A stretch of 5,216 nucleotides of DNA from Spirochaetia bacterium (GCA_025997595.1 BNUU01000063.1:1-5216), one strand, 5' to 3'. Shown: positions 1-5,216, counted from the stretch's first letter. Numbers and translations: made by a program. Notes: generated from the sequence alone by a model not told the origin.

Positions 1-28
1 ACTGTTTCTCTTTCATTGTTAACCCCAT
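1..28 (-). CDS. Possible N-terminus of a divergent gene, cut by the left edge
   Basis: Reading leftward from position 28, an ATG opens a frame giving M-G-L-T-M-K-E-K-Q before the window ends, with no stop. Upstream of it on the minus strand lie GGAG (35-38, six bases from the ATG) and a perfect AAGGAGG (43-49, fourteen bases away). That is a stronger ribosome-binding signal than most in this window. A second in-frame ATG lies at 16-14. Nine codons are too few to name a product or even prove a gene. The call rests on the ribosome site, the start codon and the divergent placement opposite the plus-strand gene that begins near 210. Sequence further left would settle it. Confidence 0.35.
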
Positions 29-61
29 GCTGCTCTCCGCACCCTCCTTCGGATAAGCTTA

Positions 62-121
62 TTTGGGTTAGAATTTTATTATGAGGCATACTCCCTTTTG
101 GGTTAGATTATTTATGAGGCA
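62..121. repeat. Pair of direct repeats in the divergent intergenic region
   Basis: Two copies of a 25-27 bp element lie at 62-88 and 97-121, 35 bp apart start to start. Both begin TTTGGGTTAG and end ATGAGGCA. They differ only in the AT-rich middle, which is 9 bp in the first copy and 7 bp in the second. They sit between the putative leftward gene start and the plus-strand P-loop gene, so a protein-binding site or tandem regulatory element is possible. A decayed duplication of a gene end or a mobile-element scar is equally possible. The repeat itself is seen directly; any role is inference. Confidence 0.6.
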
Positions 122-155
122 ATGCGGGGTATATACGCAAAGGCGCTCCCCCCCT

Positions 156-161
156 TATACT
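156..161 (+). promoter_or_regulatory. Candidate -10 box for the P-loop gene operon
   Basis: TATACT, a one-mismatch match to TATAAT, follows a run of seven C residues. No convincing -35 is found 16-18 bp upstream. If used, transcription would start near 167-169. That would put the ATG at 171 almost at the transcript end but leave about 40 bases of leader before the GTG at 210, which has its own ribosome site. Weak evidence taken alone. Confidence 0.25.
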
Positions 162-199
162 TAGCTTCAAATGTTCCTTGATTTTCTCTGGCCCCTCAA

Positions 200-204
200 A
201 AGGA
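200..204 (+). promoter_or_regulatory. Ribosome site favouring the GTG start at 210
   Basis: AAGGA lies five bases before the in-frame GTG at 210-212. The upstream in-frame ATG at 171 is preceded by CTTAGCTTCAA, which has no ribosome-site match. This decides for the shorter protein. Confidence 0.55.
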
Positions 205-209
205 TAAAA

Positions 210-1022
210 GTGTACGCCCTCGTGGGTGAAAGCGGTACCGGGAAGAGTTTCCGGGCGAAGCTGGTGGCACAGAAGTACGGGATCGATGACATTATCGACG
301 ACGGACTTTTGATCCGGGATAACCGTATCCTGGCGGGACATTCGGCAAAGAAGGAGAAGACTTTCCTGGCGGCGGTGAAGGTGGCCCTCTTTGACGAGAA
401 GGCCCAGCGGGACGAGGTGGCCCGGAAGCTTCAGAGTGAGAAGATCCGGAAGGTGCTGATTTTGGGGACCTCCGAAAAAATGGTGAACAAGATTGCCGTA
501 CGGCTGCAGCTGCCAAATCCAAACAAGCTTATCAAGATTGAAGATATCGCCTCCCAGGACGAAATCGAGAAGGCCATCCGCACCCGCAAGATCGAGGGGA
601 AGCATGTGATCCCCGTGCCCTCAATCGAAGTCAAGCGGAGCTACCCGAATATTTTTTACGATGCCATCAGGATCTTTAAGAAGGGGCCCGCCGGCATCGG
701 GCCTGCGTCGAAGATGCACGAAAAGTCGGTGGTGCGGCCCGAGTATTCAAAGCGGGGAAAGGTGATCATTTCCGAGGCCGCATTGAGTCAAATGGTCATC
801 CACTGCGTGGACGAGTACAACCCGGAGATCCGGATTAAAAAGATCACCGTCCGGGACGATACCATGGGTTACCGGCTGGTAATCACCATTGATGTGCCCT
901 ACGGAATTCAGCTTGGAGGGAATATCCACGAGATGCAGCAGTACATCATCGATAATATCGAACGGTACACAGGGATTCTGATCGAGGAAGTAAATATCAT
1001 TATCGATAAAATTATACAGTAA
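210..1022 (+). CDS. P-loop protein with C-terminal Asp23/Gls24-like domain
   Basis: Predicted cytoplasmic protein of 270 residues from the GTG at 210; an in-frame ATG at 171 would add 13. The N-terminus is a Walker A nucleotide-binding loop, GESGTGKS (residues 6-13), directly after a hydrophobic beta strand (YALV). IIDDGLLI follows (28-35), then VLILGTS (82-88) and GKHVIPVP (130-137), a pattern I recall from uncharacterised ATP-binding proteins of clostridia and spirochaetes that begin near KVYALVG. The last 85 or so residues (about 182-267: KRGKVIISEAAL, then KITVRDDTMGYRLVITIDVPYG, then IERYTGILIEEVNIIID) resemble the Asp23/Gls24 envelope-stress domain. No signal peptide or membrane segment is visible. 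The lipoprotein gene begins 29 bp downstream on the same strand, so the two are likely co-transcribed. Nucleotide binding is well supported by the motif. The Asp23-like call is by eye and the cellular role is unknown. Confidence 0.85.
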   Translation: MYALVGESGTGKSFRAKLVAQKYGIDDIIDDGLLIRDNRILAGHSAKKEKTFLAAVKVALFDEKAQRDEVARKLQSEKIRKVLILGTSEKMVNKIAVRLQLPNPNKLIKIEDIASQDEIEKAIRTRKIEGKHVIPVPSIEVKRSYPNIFYDAIRIFKKGPAGIGPASKMHEKSVVRPEYSKRGKVIISEAALSQMVIHCVDEYNPEIRIKKITVRDDTMGYRLVITIDVPYGIQLGGNIHEMQQYIIDNIERYTGILIEEVNIIIDKIIQ

Positions 1023-1038
1023 TACTGTTACTGTTATT

Positions 1039-1044
1039 GAAGGA
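1039..1044 (+). promoter_or_regulatory. Ribosome site favouring the GTG start at 1052
   Basis: GAAGGA ends seven bases before the in-frame GTG at 1052. The alternative TTG at 1037 would overlap this site and has no purine-rich site of its own upstream. The GTG also gives a more compact lipoprotein signal peptide. Confidence 0.6.
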
Positions 1045-1051
1045 TTTAAGG

Positions 1052-2200
1052 GTGAAACTTTTTTTCAGAATGCTGATATTTTTGATGCTGATTGGATGCG
1101 GCCCCGGCCGTCCCGCGTCAGCTGCGGCGCAGCATTACAAGGTGATCGTTGCGGACGGCGCCGGGAACGAGGGGGAACAGATTACCCGTGATCTGGAAAA
1201 ACGTTTTGCGGTGTATAACCGGCTTTTCCGTTTTGAAGGCGCCCTGCCGGGCCCTCCCCTCAAGGTACAGGTTTTCCTGAATACCAGGCTCTACGACGAA
1301 TATGTTTCCGCGCGCCTGGGGGAAACCCGGCCCGGCGCGGTGTACATTCACTACAACCAAAGGGAAAAGCGGGAACTGGTGATAAACCGCTTCAGCCCCG
1401 AGGAGGCCAAGGCCCTGTCCTATCAGGCTTTTATCCAGTATCTGCGGGCCTTTATTCCCAACCCGCCCGCCTGGATGCGGGAAGGTTTTGCCATCTACTT
1501 TAACACCCTGAACTTTTCCCCCGAAGGGGATTTGATCTACGAGGAAAACCTCTCCTGGCTTGGGACGGTCAAAAGCCTGGGCCTCGGCGCCCCGTCCCTG
1601 AAAGCGATCCTGCTTGCGGACCGGCATAGTATTCCTGAAAATTCTCAAGCCCTGTCATGGGCGGCGGTCTCCTTTTTTCTAAACAGCGGAAACGAGGATT
1701 ACTTTCGATCCCTGGTGGAAAGTTTTATGCTCCTTTCCGGTACCGCCACGGCGGCGGAAAATGCAGAGACAATAGCGAACCGGATTTTTCTCTGGAGCGA
1801 CGCGGAAACCATGAACCGGGATTACCTTTCCTATTTGGCATCCCGCAAAACCTTTCCGGAACTTATGGATGAGGGGCAAAGGGCATACGCCGCCAGGGAT
1901 CCGGTGACGGCGGAGCTCGCCTTCTACAATGCTCTGGACCAGAAGCCCGGTCATCACGCGCCCTACTACTACCTGGGACTCCTTGCCTACGAAAACAACG
2001 AATTTGATTTGGCGGAACAGTACTACCTTTCCAGCCTGGAGTGCGGCGCCGACAGGGCGCTGGTTTCCTACGCATTAGGGATCAACGCCGCCGCCGCAGG
2101 GCGCAGCAAAGACGCGGCAGATTTTCTGCGCCAGGCTGCGGAAGCGGCGCCTGAGCGGTATAGGACAAAGACAGAGGATTTAATTTCACGATTAAAATGA
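1052..2200 (+). CDS. Lipoprotein with degenerate peptidase-MA-like region and C-terminal TPRs
   Basis: From the GTG at 1052 the protein has 382 residues; a TTG at 1037 would add five. It opens with a short signal peptide, KLFFR then a hydrophobic LIFLMLIG, ending in the lipobox LIGC with the lipidated cysteine at residue 16. It should therefore be exported and membrane-anchored. The middle (about 30-260) resembles the peptidase MA/gluzincin family: PAWMREGFAIYF (139-150) matches the family's W-x-x-EG-x-A block, whose glutamate is the third zinc ligand. The HExxH expected upstream reads QAFIQ (125-129), so both histidines and the catalytic glutamate are missing and protease activity is unlikely. 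Residues about 270-370 form roughly three TPR repeats (AYAARDPVTAELAFYNAL; YLGLLAYENNEFDLAEQYY; ALGINAAAAGRSKDAADFL), which usually bind proteins. It sits 29 bp after the P-loop gene. A scaffold role in the envelope is inference. Confidence 0.85.
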   Translation: MKLFFRMLIFLMLIGCGPGRPASAAAQHYKVIVADGAGNEGEQITRDLEKRFAVYNRLFRFEGALPGPPLKVQVFLNTRLYDEYVSARLGETRPGAVYIHYNQREKRELVINRFSPEEAKALSYQAFIQYLRAFIPNPPAWMREGFAIYFNTLNFSPEGDLIYEENLSWLGTVKSLGLGAPSLKAILLADRHSIPENSQALSWAAVSFFLNSGNEDYFRSLVESFMLLSGTATAAENAETIANRIFLWSDAETMNRDYLSYLASRKTFPELMDEGQRAYAARDPVTAELAFYNALDQKPGHHAPYYYLGLLAYENNEFDLAEQYYLSSLECGADRALVSYALGINAAAAGRSKDAADFLRQAAEAAPERYRTKTEDLISRLK

Positions 2201-2266
2201 AAAATTTTTAACCACAAAGGAACCCAGGGGTTCCGGGACACGAAGGGCACAAAGGGAAGAAAATTT
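2201..2266 (+). repeat. Left arm of intergenic inverted repeat (AACCACRAAGG-type element)
   Basis: Starts AAAATTTTTAACCACAAAGG at 2201-2220 right after the lipoprotein stop, and continues at 2236-2256 with GACACGAAGGGCACAAAGGG. The reverse complement of 2313-2350 carries the same pattern. The left arm is interrupted at about 2221-2237 by a 16-17 bp segment absent from the right arm. Its last bases, GAAGAAAATTT (2256-2266), are the exact reverse complement of 2344-2354. I recall similar AACCACGAAGG/ACACAAAGG strings as dispersed intergenic repeats in many environmental genomes. Confidence 0.7.
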
Positions 2267-2297
2267 AGAGAACAACTCGAAACCTTCTTTTTTTCCT

Positions 2298-2312
2298 CGA
2301 ACCTTTGGTTCG
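2298..2312. repeat. Small hairpin CGAACC-TTT-GGTTCG at the centre of the inverted repeat
   Basis: A perfect 6-bp stem with a TTT loop sits just inside the right repeat arm. It resembles the hairpin in the left arm (GGAACC/GGTTCC, 2219-2234): five of six stem bases are shared, GAACC and GGTTC. No T-run follows it on either strand at terminator spacing, so it is listed as a structural element only. Confidence 0.5.
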
Positions 2313-2354
2313 CTCCTTTGTGTTCTTTGTGTCCTTCGTGGTTAAATTTTCTTC
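2313..2354 (-). repeat. Right arm of intergenic inverted repeat
   Basis: On the minus strand this reads AAAATTTAACCACGAAGG followed by ACACAAAGAACACAAAGGAG, matching the left arm apart from a 2-base gap, a few A/G differences and the segment inserted in the left arm. In plus-strand RNA the three G-for-A differences in the inner stem (2241, 2245, 2246 region) would pair as G-U wobbles, so a long stem is plausible. A shorter, more degenerate unit (CCTCTGTGTTCTTCT, 2382-2396) lies just outside, which suggests a small array. Confidence 0.7.
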
Positions 2355-2403
2355 TTTTTTAATTTCTATGCGTTTATCCTGCCCTCTGTGTTCTTCTCTT
2401 AAA

Positions 2404-3678
2404 TTATTCCCCTGTTTCAGGCAATGGGTTTTCACTCTGCCCCGGCGCTTTGTGTCTGCGTCTTCGCCTGCGTTTTTTTGGGGCTTCCCCGGCTGCAGGC
2501 GCGGGGCCGGCCTGAACAGGCCTTTCCCGGTCAGGGGATTCTCCGGCGGCTCCGGCCCTGGCGCGGCTGCCGTGCATGGGAAGACGGAAATGTTTTACGG
2601 TGATGCCGTGATCGGCAAATATAAGCCTGACCGCATGGTCCAGTTCCACCCGGGGCGGATTCATGGGGAGCACAAAAGCCCGCACCGCAATATAGGCGTT
2701 CTTGTAATGTTCCGTTGTTTTTGCCCCTTCCCAATCTGCCGTATTGTTCCCCTCCGGAAACTGCACCTGTAATTCAAGGAAGTCCTGAATAAAGGCTGCG
2801 AGTTTCTGCCCCGGCTTGTTGCTCGACGCAGGGTGGGCCGGACCTGCGGGCCCGCCCTGGTTTAATTTGGAAAGCCGATCCAGGTAGCGCCCGCAGAAAC
2901 CGGGGTTCTCCTTCATCAGCCGGGAAGCGTTGGGCTGGAGGTATTCATAAAGTTTTAAGTCCTCAAGCTTTTCCACAATGAGGGCGGCGCTGGATGAATT
3001 GATGATCTTGAAAATTTCTTCCGTAAGCCGGGAGGGCGAAACCGAGGCAAGCAGGGAGGACTGCTTTTTGATTTTCCAACGCAGGGCCAGGGGCAGCTTG
3101 AAGCCCGTGGTTGCCCCGTATTTGACCGCCCGGATCATCCGTACCGGATCATCGGTAAAAATCGTTGCCAGGGGGATAATCGGCCGTATCCGCTTTTCCC
3201 GGATATCCTTCATCCCGTCAACATAGTCTATGACGATCTGTTTTCCCGGATCGTAAAAAAGGGCGTTCAGGGAAAAATCCCGGCGGAGCACATCTTCCTC
3301 GATGGTACCGAAGGTATTGCTGGTGGGGCCGTCCTTGAGAGAGCGGAAGGTGGAGACCTCAAAGATTTTTGGCCCCGCATGCACATGGACCAGACGGAAC
3401 CGGTGGCCGATAATCCGGGCATTGCGGAAAAGCTTTTTGATCCGGGTGGGATTTGCCGAACTTACGATATCAAAATCTTTCGGCTTTTTTCCCAGGATGA
3501 GATCCCGGACGGCGCCGCCCACAATATAGGTCTCGTAGCCCGCGGACCGCAGCCGTTCGGTTATGATGACCGCGTCCCGGTCCACGTCGGAAAATTTGAT
3601 GCCGTGTTCGTCATGGGTATAAACGATTGCCTTTTTAATGGGTCTTCCGTTCTTTTCCGCCGAATAACGAATTCGCAA
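2404..3678 (-). CDS. pcnB: Poly(A) polymerase I (PcnB), class II nucleotidyltransferase
   Basis: Adds 3' adenosines to RNA, which in bacteria generally marks transcripts for decay. The 424-residue product has the class II nucleotidyltransferase signature GGAVRD (54-59) followed by the metal-binding DFD (68-70). Next come RIIGHRFRLVHVH (88-100) and EVSTFR (107-112), the pattern typical of PAP I rather than CCA-adding enzymes, then RRDFSLNAL (132-140) and DDPVRMIRAVKY (176-187) of the RNA-binding neck. The start is TTG at 3678, with GGAGGT (3683-3688) four bases upstream. The gene lies 14 bp after the hydrolase stop, so it is probably translated from the same mRNA. A Gly/Pro/Ala-rich insert (273-290) and a basic tail with six consecutive arginines (401-410) stand out; E. 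coli PcnB also ends in a basic tail. A CCA-adding role cannot be fully excluded from sequence alone. Confidence 0.93.
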   Translation of the reverse strand: MRIRYSAEKNGRPIKKAIVYTHDEHGIKFSDVDRDAVIITERLRSAGYETYIVGGAVRDLILGKKPKDFDIVSSANPTRIKKLFRNARIIGHRFRLVHVHAGPKIFEVSTFRSLKDGPTSNTFGTIEEDVLRRDFSLNALFYDPGKQIVIDYVDGMKDIREKRIRPIIPLATIFTDDPVRMIRAVKYGATTGFKLPLALRWKIKKQSSLLASVSPSRLTEEIFKIINSSSAALIVEKLEDLKLYEYLQPNASRLMKENPGFCGRYLDRLSKLNQGGPAGPAHPASSNKPGQKLAAFIQDFLELQVQFPEGNNTADWEGAKTTEHYKNAYIAVRAFVLPMNPPRVELDHAVRLIFADHGITVKHFRLPMHGSRARAGAAGESPDRERPVQAGPAPAAGEAPKKRRRRRRHKAPGQSENPLPETGE

Positions 3679-3682
3679 AAAA

Positions 3683-3688
3683 ACCTCC
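3683..3688 (-). promoter_or_regulatory. Ribosome site deciding the TTG start of pcnB
   Basis: GGAGGT on the minus strand lies four bases before the TTG at 3678-3676, just past the hydrolase stop codon (3695-3693). No ATG or GTG is available at a suitable distance, so a TTG start is the best reading. Confidence 0.6.
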
Positions 3689-3692
3689 GCTG

Positions 3693-4682
3693 CTAAATAT
3701 GCCTTAAAATCCAGGAGAGCAGATTCTCCGTCACCTCTTCCCGGTTGGTTTCATTCAGGGTTTCGTGCCGGGCATCGGGGTAGAGTACGAATTCCAGGTC
3801 CTGAACACCGATGGCCCGATAGGCGCCTACCAGCGCCCTGGGGCTTACTCCCATGTCTCCCACGGGGTCTGCGCTGCCCCCAAAGATATAAATGGGCAGA
3901 TGAGGGTCTATTCTGTCCATGGCCTCGCTCCGGTGAATGCGGTTCAGGGCGCCCAGGAGGTCCCGGTAAAAACCGGAGGAACAGAGGTTCCCGCAGAGGG
4001 GGTCCGTGACATAGCCGTCCACCGCTTCTTCATCCCGGGAAAGCCAGTCAAAGGAAGTCCGGTTGGGGCGGAAGGGCTTGTTATAGGGACCGTCCGCAAT
4101 GGCATGGGAAATAAGGGACCCTTTACGTATTCCCCGGAGGGCCGAAATAAAAGCCATCACCGGAGCCCCGGCTTTTATCTTGATCCCGTCGGGCCCGCGG
4201 GTTCCCGAAAGGATACAGCCGTCAATTCCCTGATAATTTTCGATATAGTTCTGGACCACAAAGGAGCCCCAGGAATGCCCCATCAGGAAGAGGGGGACGC
4301 CGGGACGGAATTTGCGGATCATCCTGTTCACCGCGTCAACATCGGAAGTGACCAGGGCAAAGCCCCCCTTATCGGCGCAGTGCCCCCGCAGCCCCCCCGT
4401 ACCGGGCCCGTTGACCCTAAGGTCCGCCGTCAAGCCGTGGCCCCGCTGGTCCGCGGCCCACACCTCAATGCCCTCCGCACAGAGCCGCCGGGCAAGAGCT
4501 TCGTAACGAAGGGAATGTTCCGACATACCATGAACGATGTGCAGCGCCGCCCGGGGCTTTTCTTCACTTGAAGCCCAGTGCCGTACAAAAAGCCGGGCGC
4601 CGCCCCCGGCGGCGGATATCCACCCGGTTGAATCCGTTGATAAATCCGCCGAAAAAGCCCCCTGGGTACTTACTTCATCCAT
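3693..4682 (-). CDS. Alpha/beta hydrolase, monoacylglycerol lipase / serine aminopeptidase S33 type
   Basis: The 329-residue protein is a likely cytoplasmic serine hydrolase acting on a lipid or other ester. The fold markers appear in order: the oxyanion-region block VHGMSEHS (50-57), DQRGHG (78-83), the nucleophile elbow GHSWG with Ser137 (135-139), the acid Asp272 in FGGSADPVGD, and His306 in DARHETLNE. Spacing and motifs fit the lysophospholipase/monoacylglycerol lipase group. Substrate cannot be told from sequence. The first 25 or so residues are polar and poorly conserved in appearance, with no signal peptide. ATG at 4682 is the only usable start codon in the first 30 codons; the nearest purine-rich site (AGGGAG, 4695-4700) is 12 bases upstream, rather far. 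It is first in a probable operon with pcnB, and diverges from the RlmD-like gene 47 bp away. Confidence 0.9.
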   Translation of the reverse strand: MDEVSTQGAFSADLSTDSTGWISAAGGGARLFVRHWASSEEKPRAALHIVHGMSEHSLRYEALARRLCAEGIEVWAADQRGHGLTADLRVNGPGTGGLRGHCADKGGFALVTSDVDAVNRMIRKFRPGVPLFLMGHSWGSFVVQNYIENYQGIDGCILSGTRGPDGIKIKAGAPVMAFISALRGIRKGSLISHAIADGPYNKPFRPNRTSFDWLSRDEEAVDGYVTDPLCGNLCSSGFYRDLLGALNRIHRSEAMDRIDPHLPIYIFGGSADPVGDMGVSPRALVGAYRAIGVQDLEFVLYPDARHETLNETNREEVTENLLSWILRHI

Positions 4683-4688
4683 ATCAGG

Positions 4689-4717
4689 ATTGTACTCCCT
4701 ATGTTAATGATCTTCAA
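4689..4717 (-). promoter_or_regulatory. Candidate sigma-70 promoter for the hydrolase-pcnB operon
   Basis: On the minus strand TTGAAG (4717-4712) and TACAAT (4694-4689) are separated by exactly 17 bp, a good match to TTGACA-17-TATAAT. The predicted transcript would begin close to the hydrolase ATG at 4682, giving little or no leader and placing the weak AGGGAG ribosome site inside the promoter spacer. Either the message is leaderless or this promoter-like match is fortuitous. Confidence 0.35.
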
Positions 4718-4729
4718 TAATGTTATAGT

Positions 4730-5216
4730 ATGAAAAGCATGGCAATAGGTAAAATTTTTACCGCTCCGGTGGAAAGGATTGCCGCAGGCGGGGCGGGAGT
4801 TGCCCGGCATGAAGGGCGGCCTGTTTTTATTGACCTTACCGCGCCGGGTGATCTGGTAACAGCCCGTATTACCCGGGAACACCCACTCTGGGCCCAGGGG
4901 GAACTGGTAGAAATCATTGAGCCATCTTCCAAACGGGTTCACCCGGCCTGCCCGCTTTACGGGGTTTGCGGGGGCTGTTCCCTCCAGCACCTGGCCTATG
5001 AGGACCAGCTTGAGGCAAAAACCGCCATCCTCAAGGACGCATTTATCCGCATTGGGGGTATAAAGGAAATACCGGAACCTCGTATACATCCGTCTCACCC
5101 CTGGGAATACCGGAACAGGGTGCAATTTCATCGTATCTCCAAAGGAAAACACCGAATCGGCTTTAAGTCCCATAAAAGTGATGAAATCGTCCCCATCCCG
5201 GACTGCCCCATTGCCG
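4730..5216 (+). CDS. rlmD: 23S rRNA (uracil-5-)-methyltransferase RlmD/RumA family, N-terminal part
   Basis: The visible 162 residues are the N-terminal part of a SAM-dependent enzyme that forms 5-methyluridine in 23S rRNA. Residues 4-65 read as a TRAM RNA-binding beta-barrel (IGKIFTAPVERIAAGGAGVAR; GDLVTARI; GELVEIIEPS). Cysteines 74, 80 and 83 (CPLYGVCGGC) with Cys159 (IPDCPIA) give the C-x5-C-x2-C...C iron-sulfur cluster pattern of RumA; TrmA lacks both the TRAM and the cluster. EYRNRVQF (126-133) belongs to the central domain. The SAM-binding motifs and catalytic cysteine lie beyond the right edge, so the exact target (one uridine or two, as in RlmCD) is open. ATG at 4730 is used; a second in-frame ATG at 4739 is possible, and neither has a clear ribosome site. 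TATAGT at 4724-4729 could be a -10 box abutting the start. Confidence 0.9.
   Translation, partial: MKSMAIGKIFTAPVERIAAGGAGVARHEGRPVFIDLTAPGDLVTARITREHPLWAQGELVEIIEPSSKRVHPACPLYGVCGGCSLQHLAYEDQLEAKTAILKDAFIRIGGIKEIPEPRIHPSHPWEYRNRVQFHRISKGKHRIGFKSHKSDEIVPIPDCPIA

Larger units (their letters stand above)
2201..2360. terminator. Candidate bidirectional terminator between convergent genes
   Basis: The lipoprotein gene and pcnB converge on this stretch. The two repeat arms can fold into one long stem. On the plus strand it is followed by the T-rich tract TTTTCTTCTTTTTT (2347-2360). On the minus strand the small hairpin GGAACC/GGTTCC (2219-2234) is followed by TTTGTGGTTAAAAATTTTT. Neither is a textbook compact GC-stem plus T-run, and the minus-strand signal lies about 170 bp past the pcnB stop. 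Termination is inferred from position and fold, not shown. Confidence 0.4.

Noticed and set aside
171..209. In-frame ATG extension of the P-loop protein (13 extra residues, MFLDFLWPLKRIK)
   Set aside because: No ribosome site precedes 171, whereas AAGGA lies five bases before the GTG at 210, and the remembered homologues begin right at KVYALVG. Kept as an alternative only.
1016..1028. Perfect 13-bp palindrome ACAGTA-A-TACTGT over the P-loop gene stop, followed by another ACTGTT
   Set aside because: Too short and AT-rich for a stable hairpin, has no T-run after it, and lies between two genes that look co-transcribed. It may be a chance effect of the ACTGTT duplication.
2305..2772. Plus-strand open frame of about 155 codons starting inside the intergenic repeat
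   Set aside because: Its first residues (FVFFVSFVVKF) are translated repeat sequence and the rest is antisense to the pcnB C-terminus. No ribosome site and no family resemblance.
3765..4571. Plus-strand open frame of 268 codons antisense to the hydrolase
   Set aside because: Mirror of a strongly coding region with a complete catalytic triad; its composition looks like a GC-codon shadow and no motif is visible.
4670..5173. Minus-strand open frame of 167 codons opposite the RlmD-like gene
   Set aside because: The plus strand encodes a TRAM domain and Fe-S cysteines, so this frame is an antisense shadow.
1..5216. CRISPR array, tRNA/rRNA genes, insertion sequence, phage or defence genes
   Set aside because: Looked for and not seen: no regularly spaced repeats, no cloverleaf-like segment, no transposase or integrase motifs, and all long coding regions are accounted for.

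Overview
The window looks like ordinary chromosome of a moderately GC-rich diderm bacterium. The protein styles (an Asp23-like domain carried on a P-loop protein, a lipoprotein with a short signal peptide, a PAP I-type PcnB) and the AACCACRAAGG-type intergenic repeats suggest a spirochaete, perhaps a treponeme of the termite-gut type. That placement is an inference from recall; no search was run, and there is no RNA gene or other marker to confirm it.

Layout. The left edge (1-28, minus strand) probably holds the first codons of a divergent gene behind a strong purine-rich ribosome site. Positions 29-170 are intergenic and hold two near-identical direct repeats of about 26 bp. A plus-strand pair follows: a P-loop protein with an Asp23/Gls24-like C-terminus (210-1022), and 29 bp later a lipoprotein with a peptidase-MA-like region and C-terminal TPRs (1052-2200). 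Its zinc-binding HExxH position reads QAFIQ. Positions 2201-2403 separate convergent operons and hold a long imperfect inverted repeat built from a widespread AACCACRAAGG-type element, with two small hairpins, probably acting as a bidirectional terminator.

On the minus strand, an alpha/beta hydrolase of the monoacylglycerol lipase/S33 type (4682 down to 3693) is followed 14 bp later by a poly(A) polymerase (3678 down to 2404). These two are probably co-transcribed. Divergent to the hydrolase, only 47 bp away, is the start of a TRAM-domain, Fe-S-cluster 23S rRNA uracil-5-methyltransferase of the RlmD/RumA type (4730 onward), cut by the right edge.

How they fit together. PcnB and the RlmD-like enzyme both act on RNA, but they lie in divergent transcripts and no shared pathway is evident. 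The P-loop/Asp23 protein and the lipoprotein form a tight pair, which hints at an envelope-related role. I see no phage, insertion sequence, CRISPR array or defence cassette. The most interesting items are the P-loop/Asp23 fusion, the apparently inactivated peptidase-like lipoprotein and the structured intergenic repeat.
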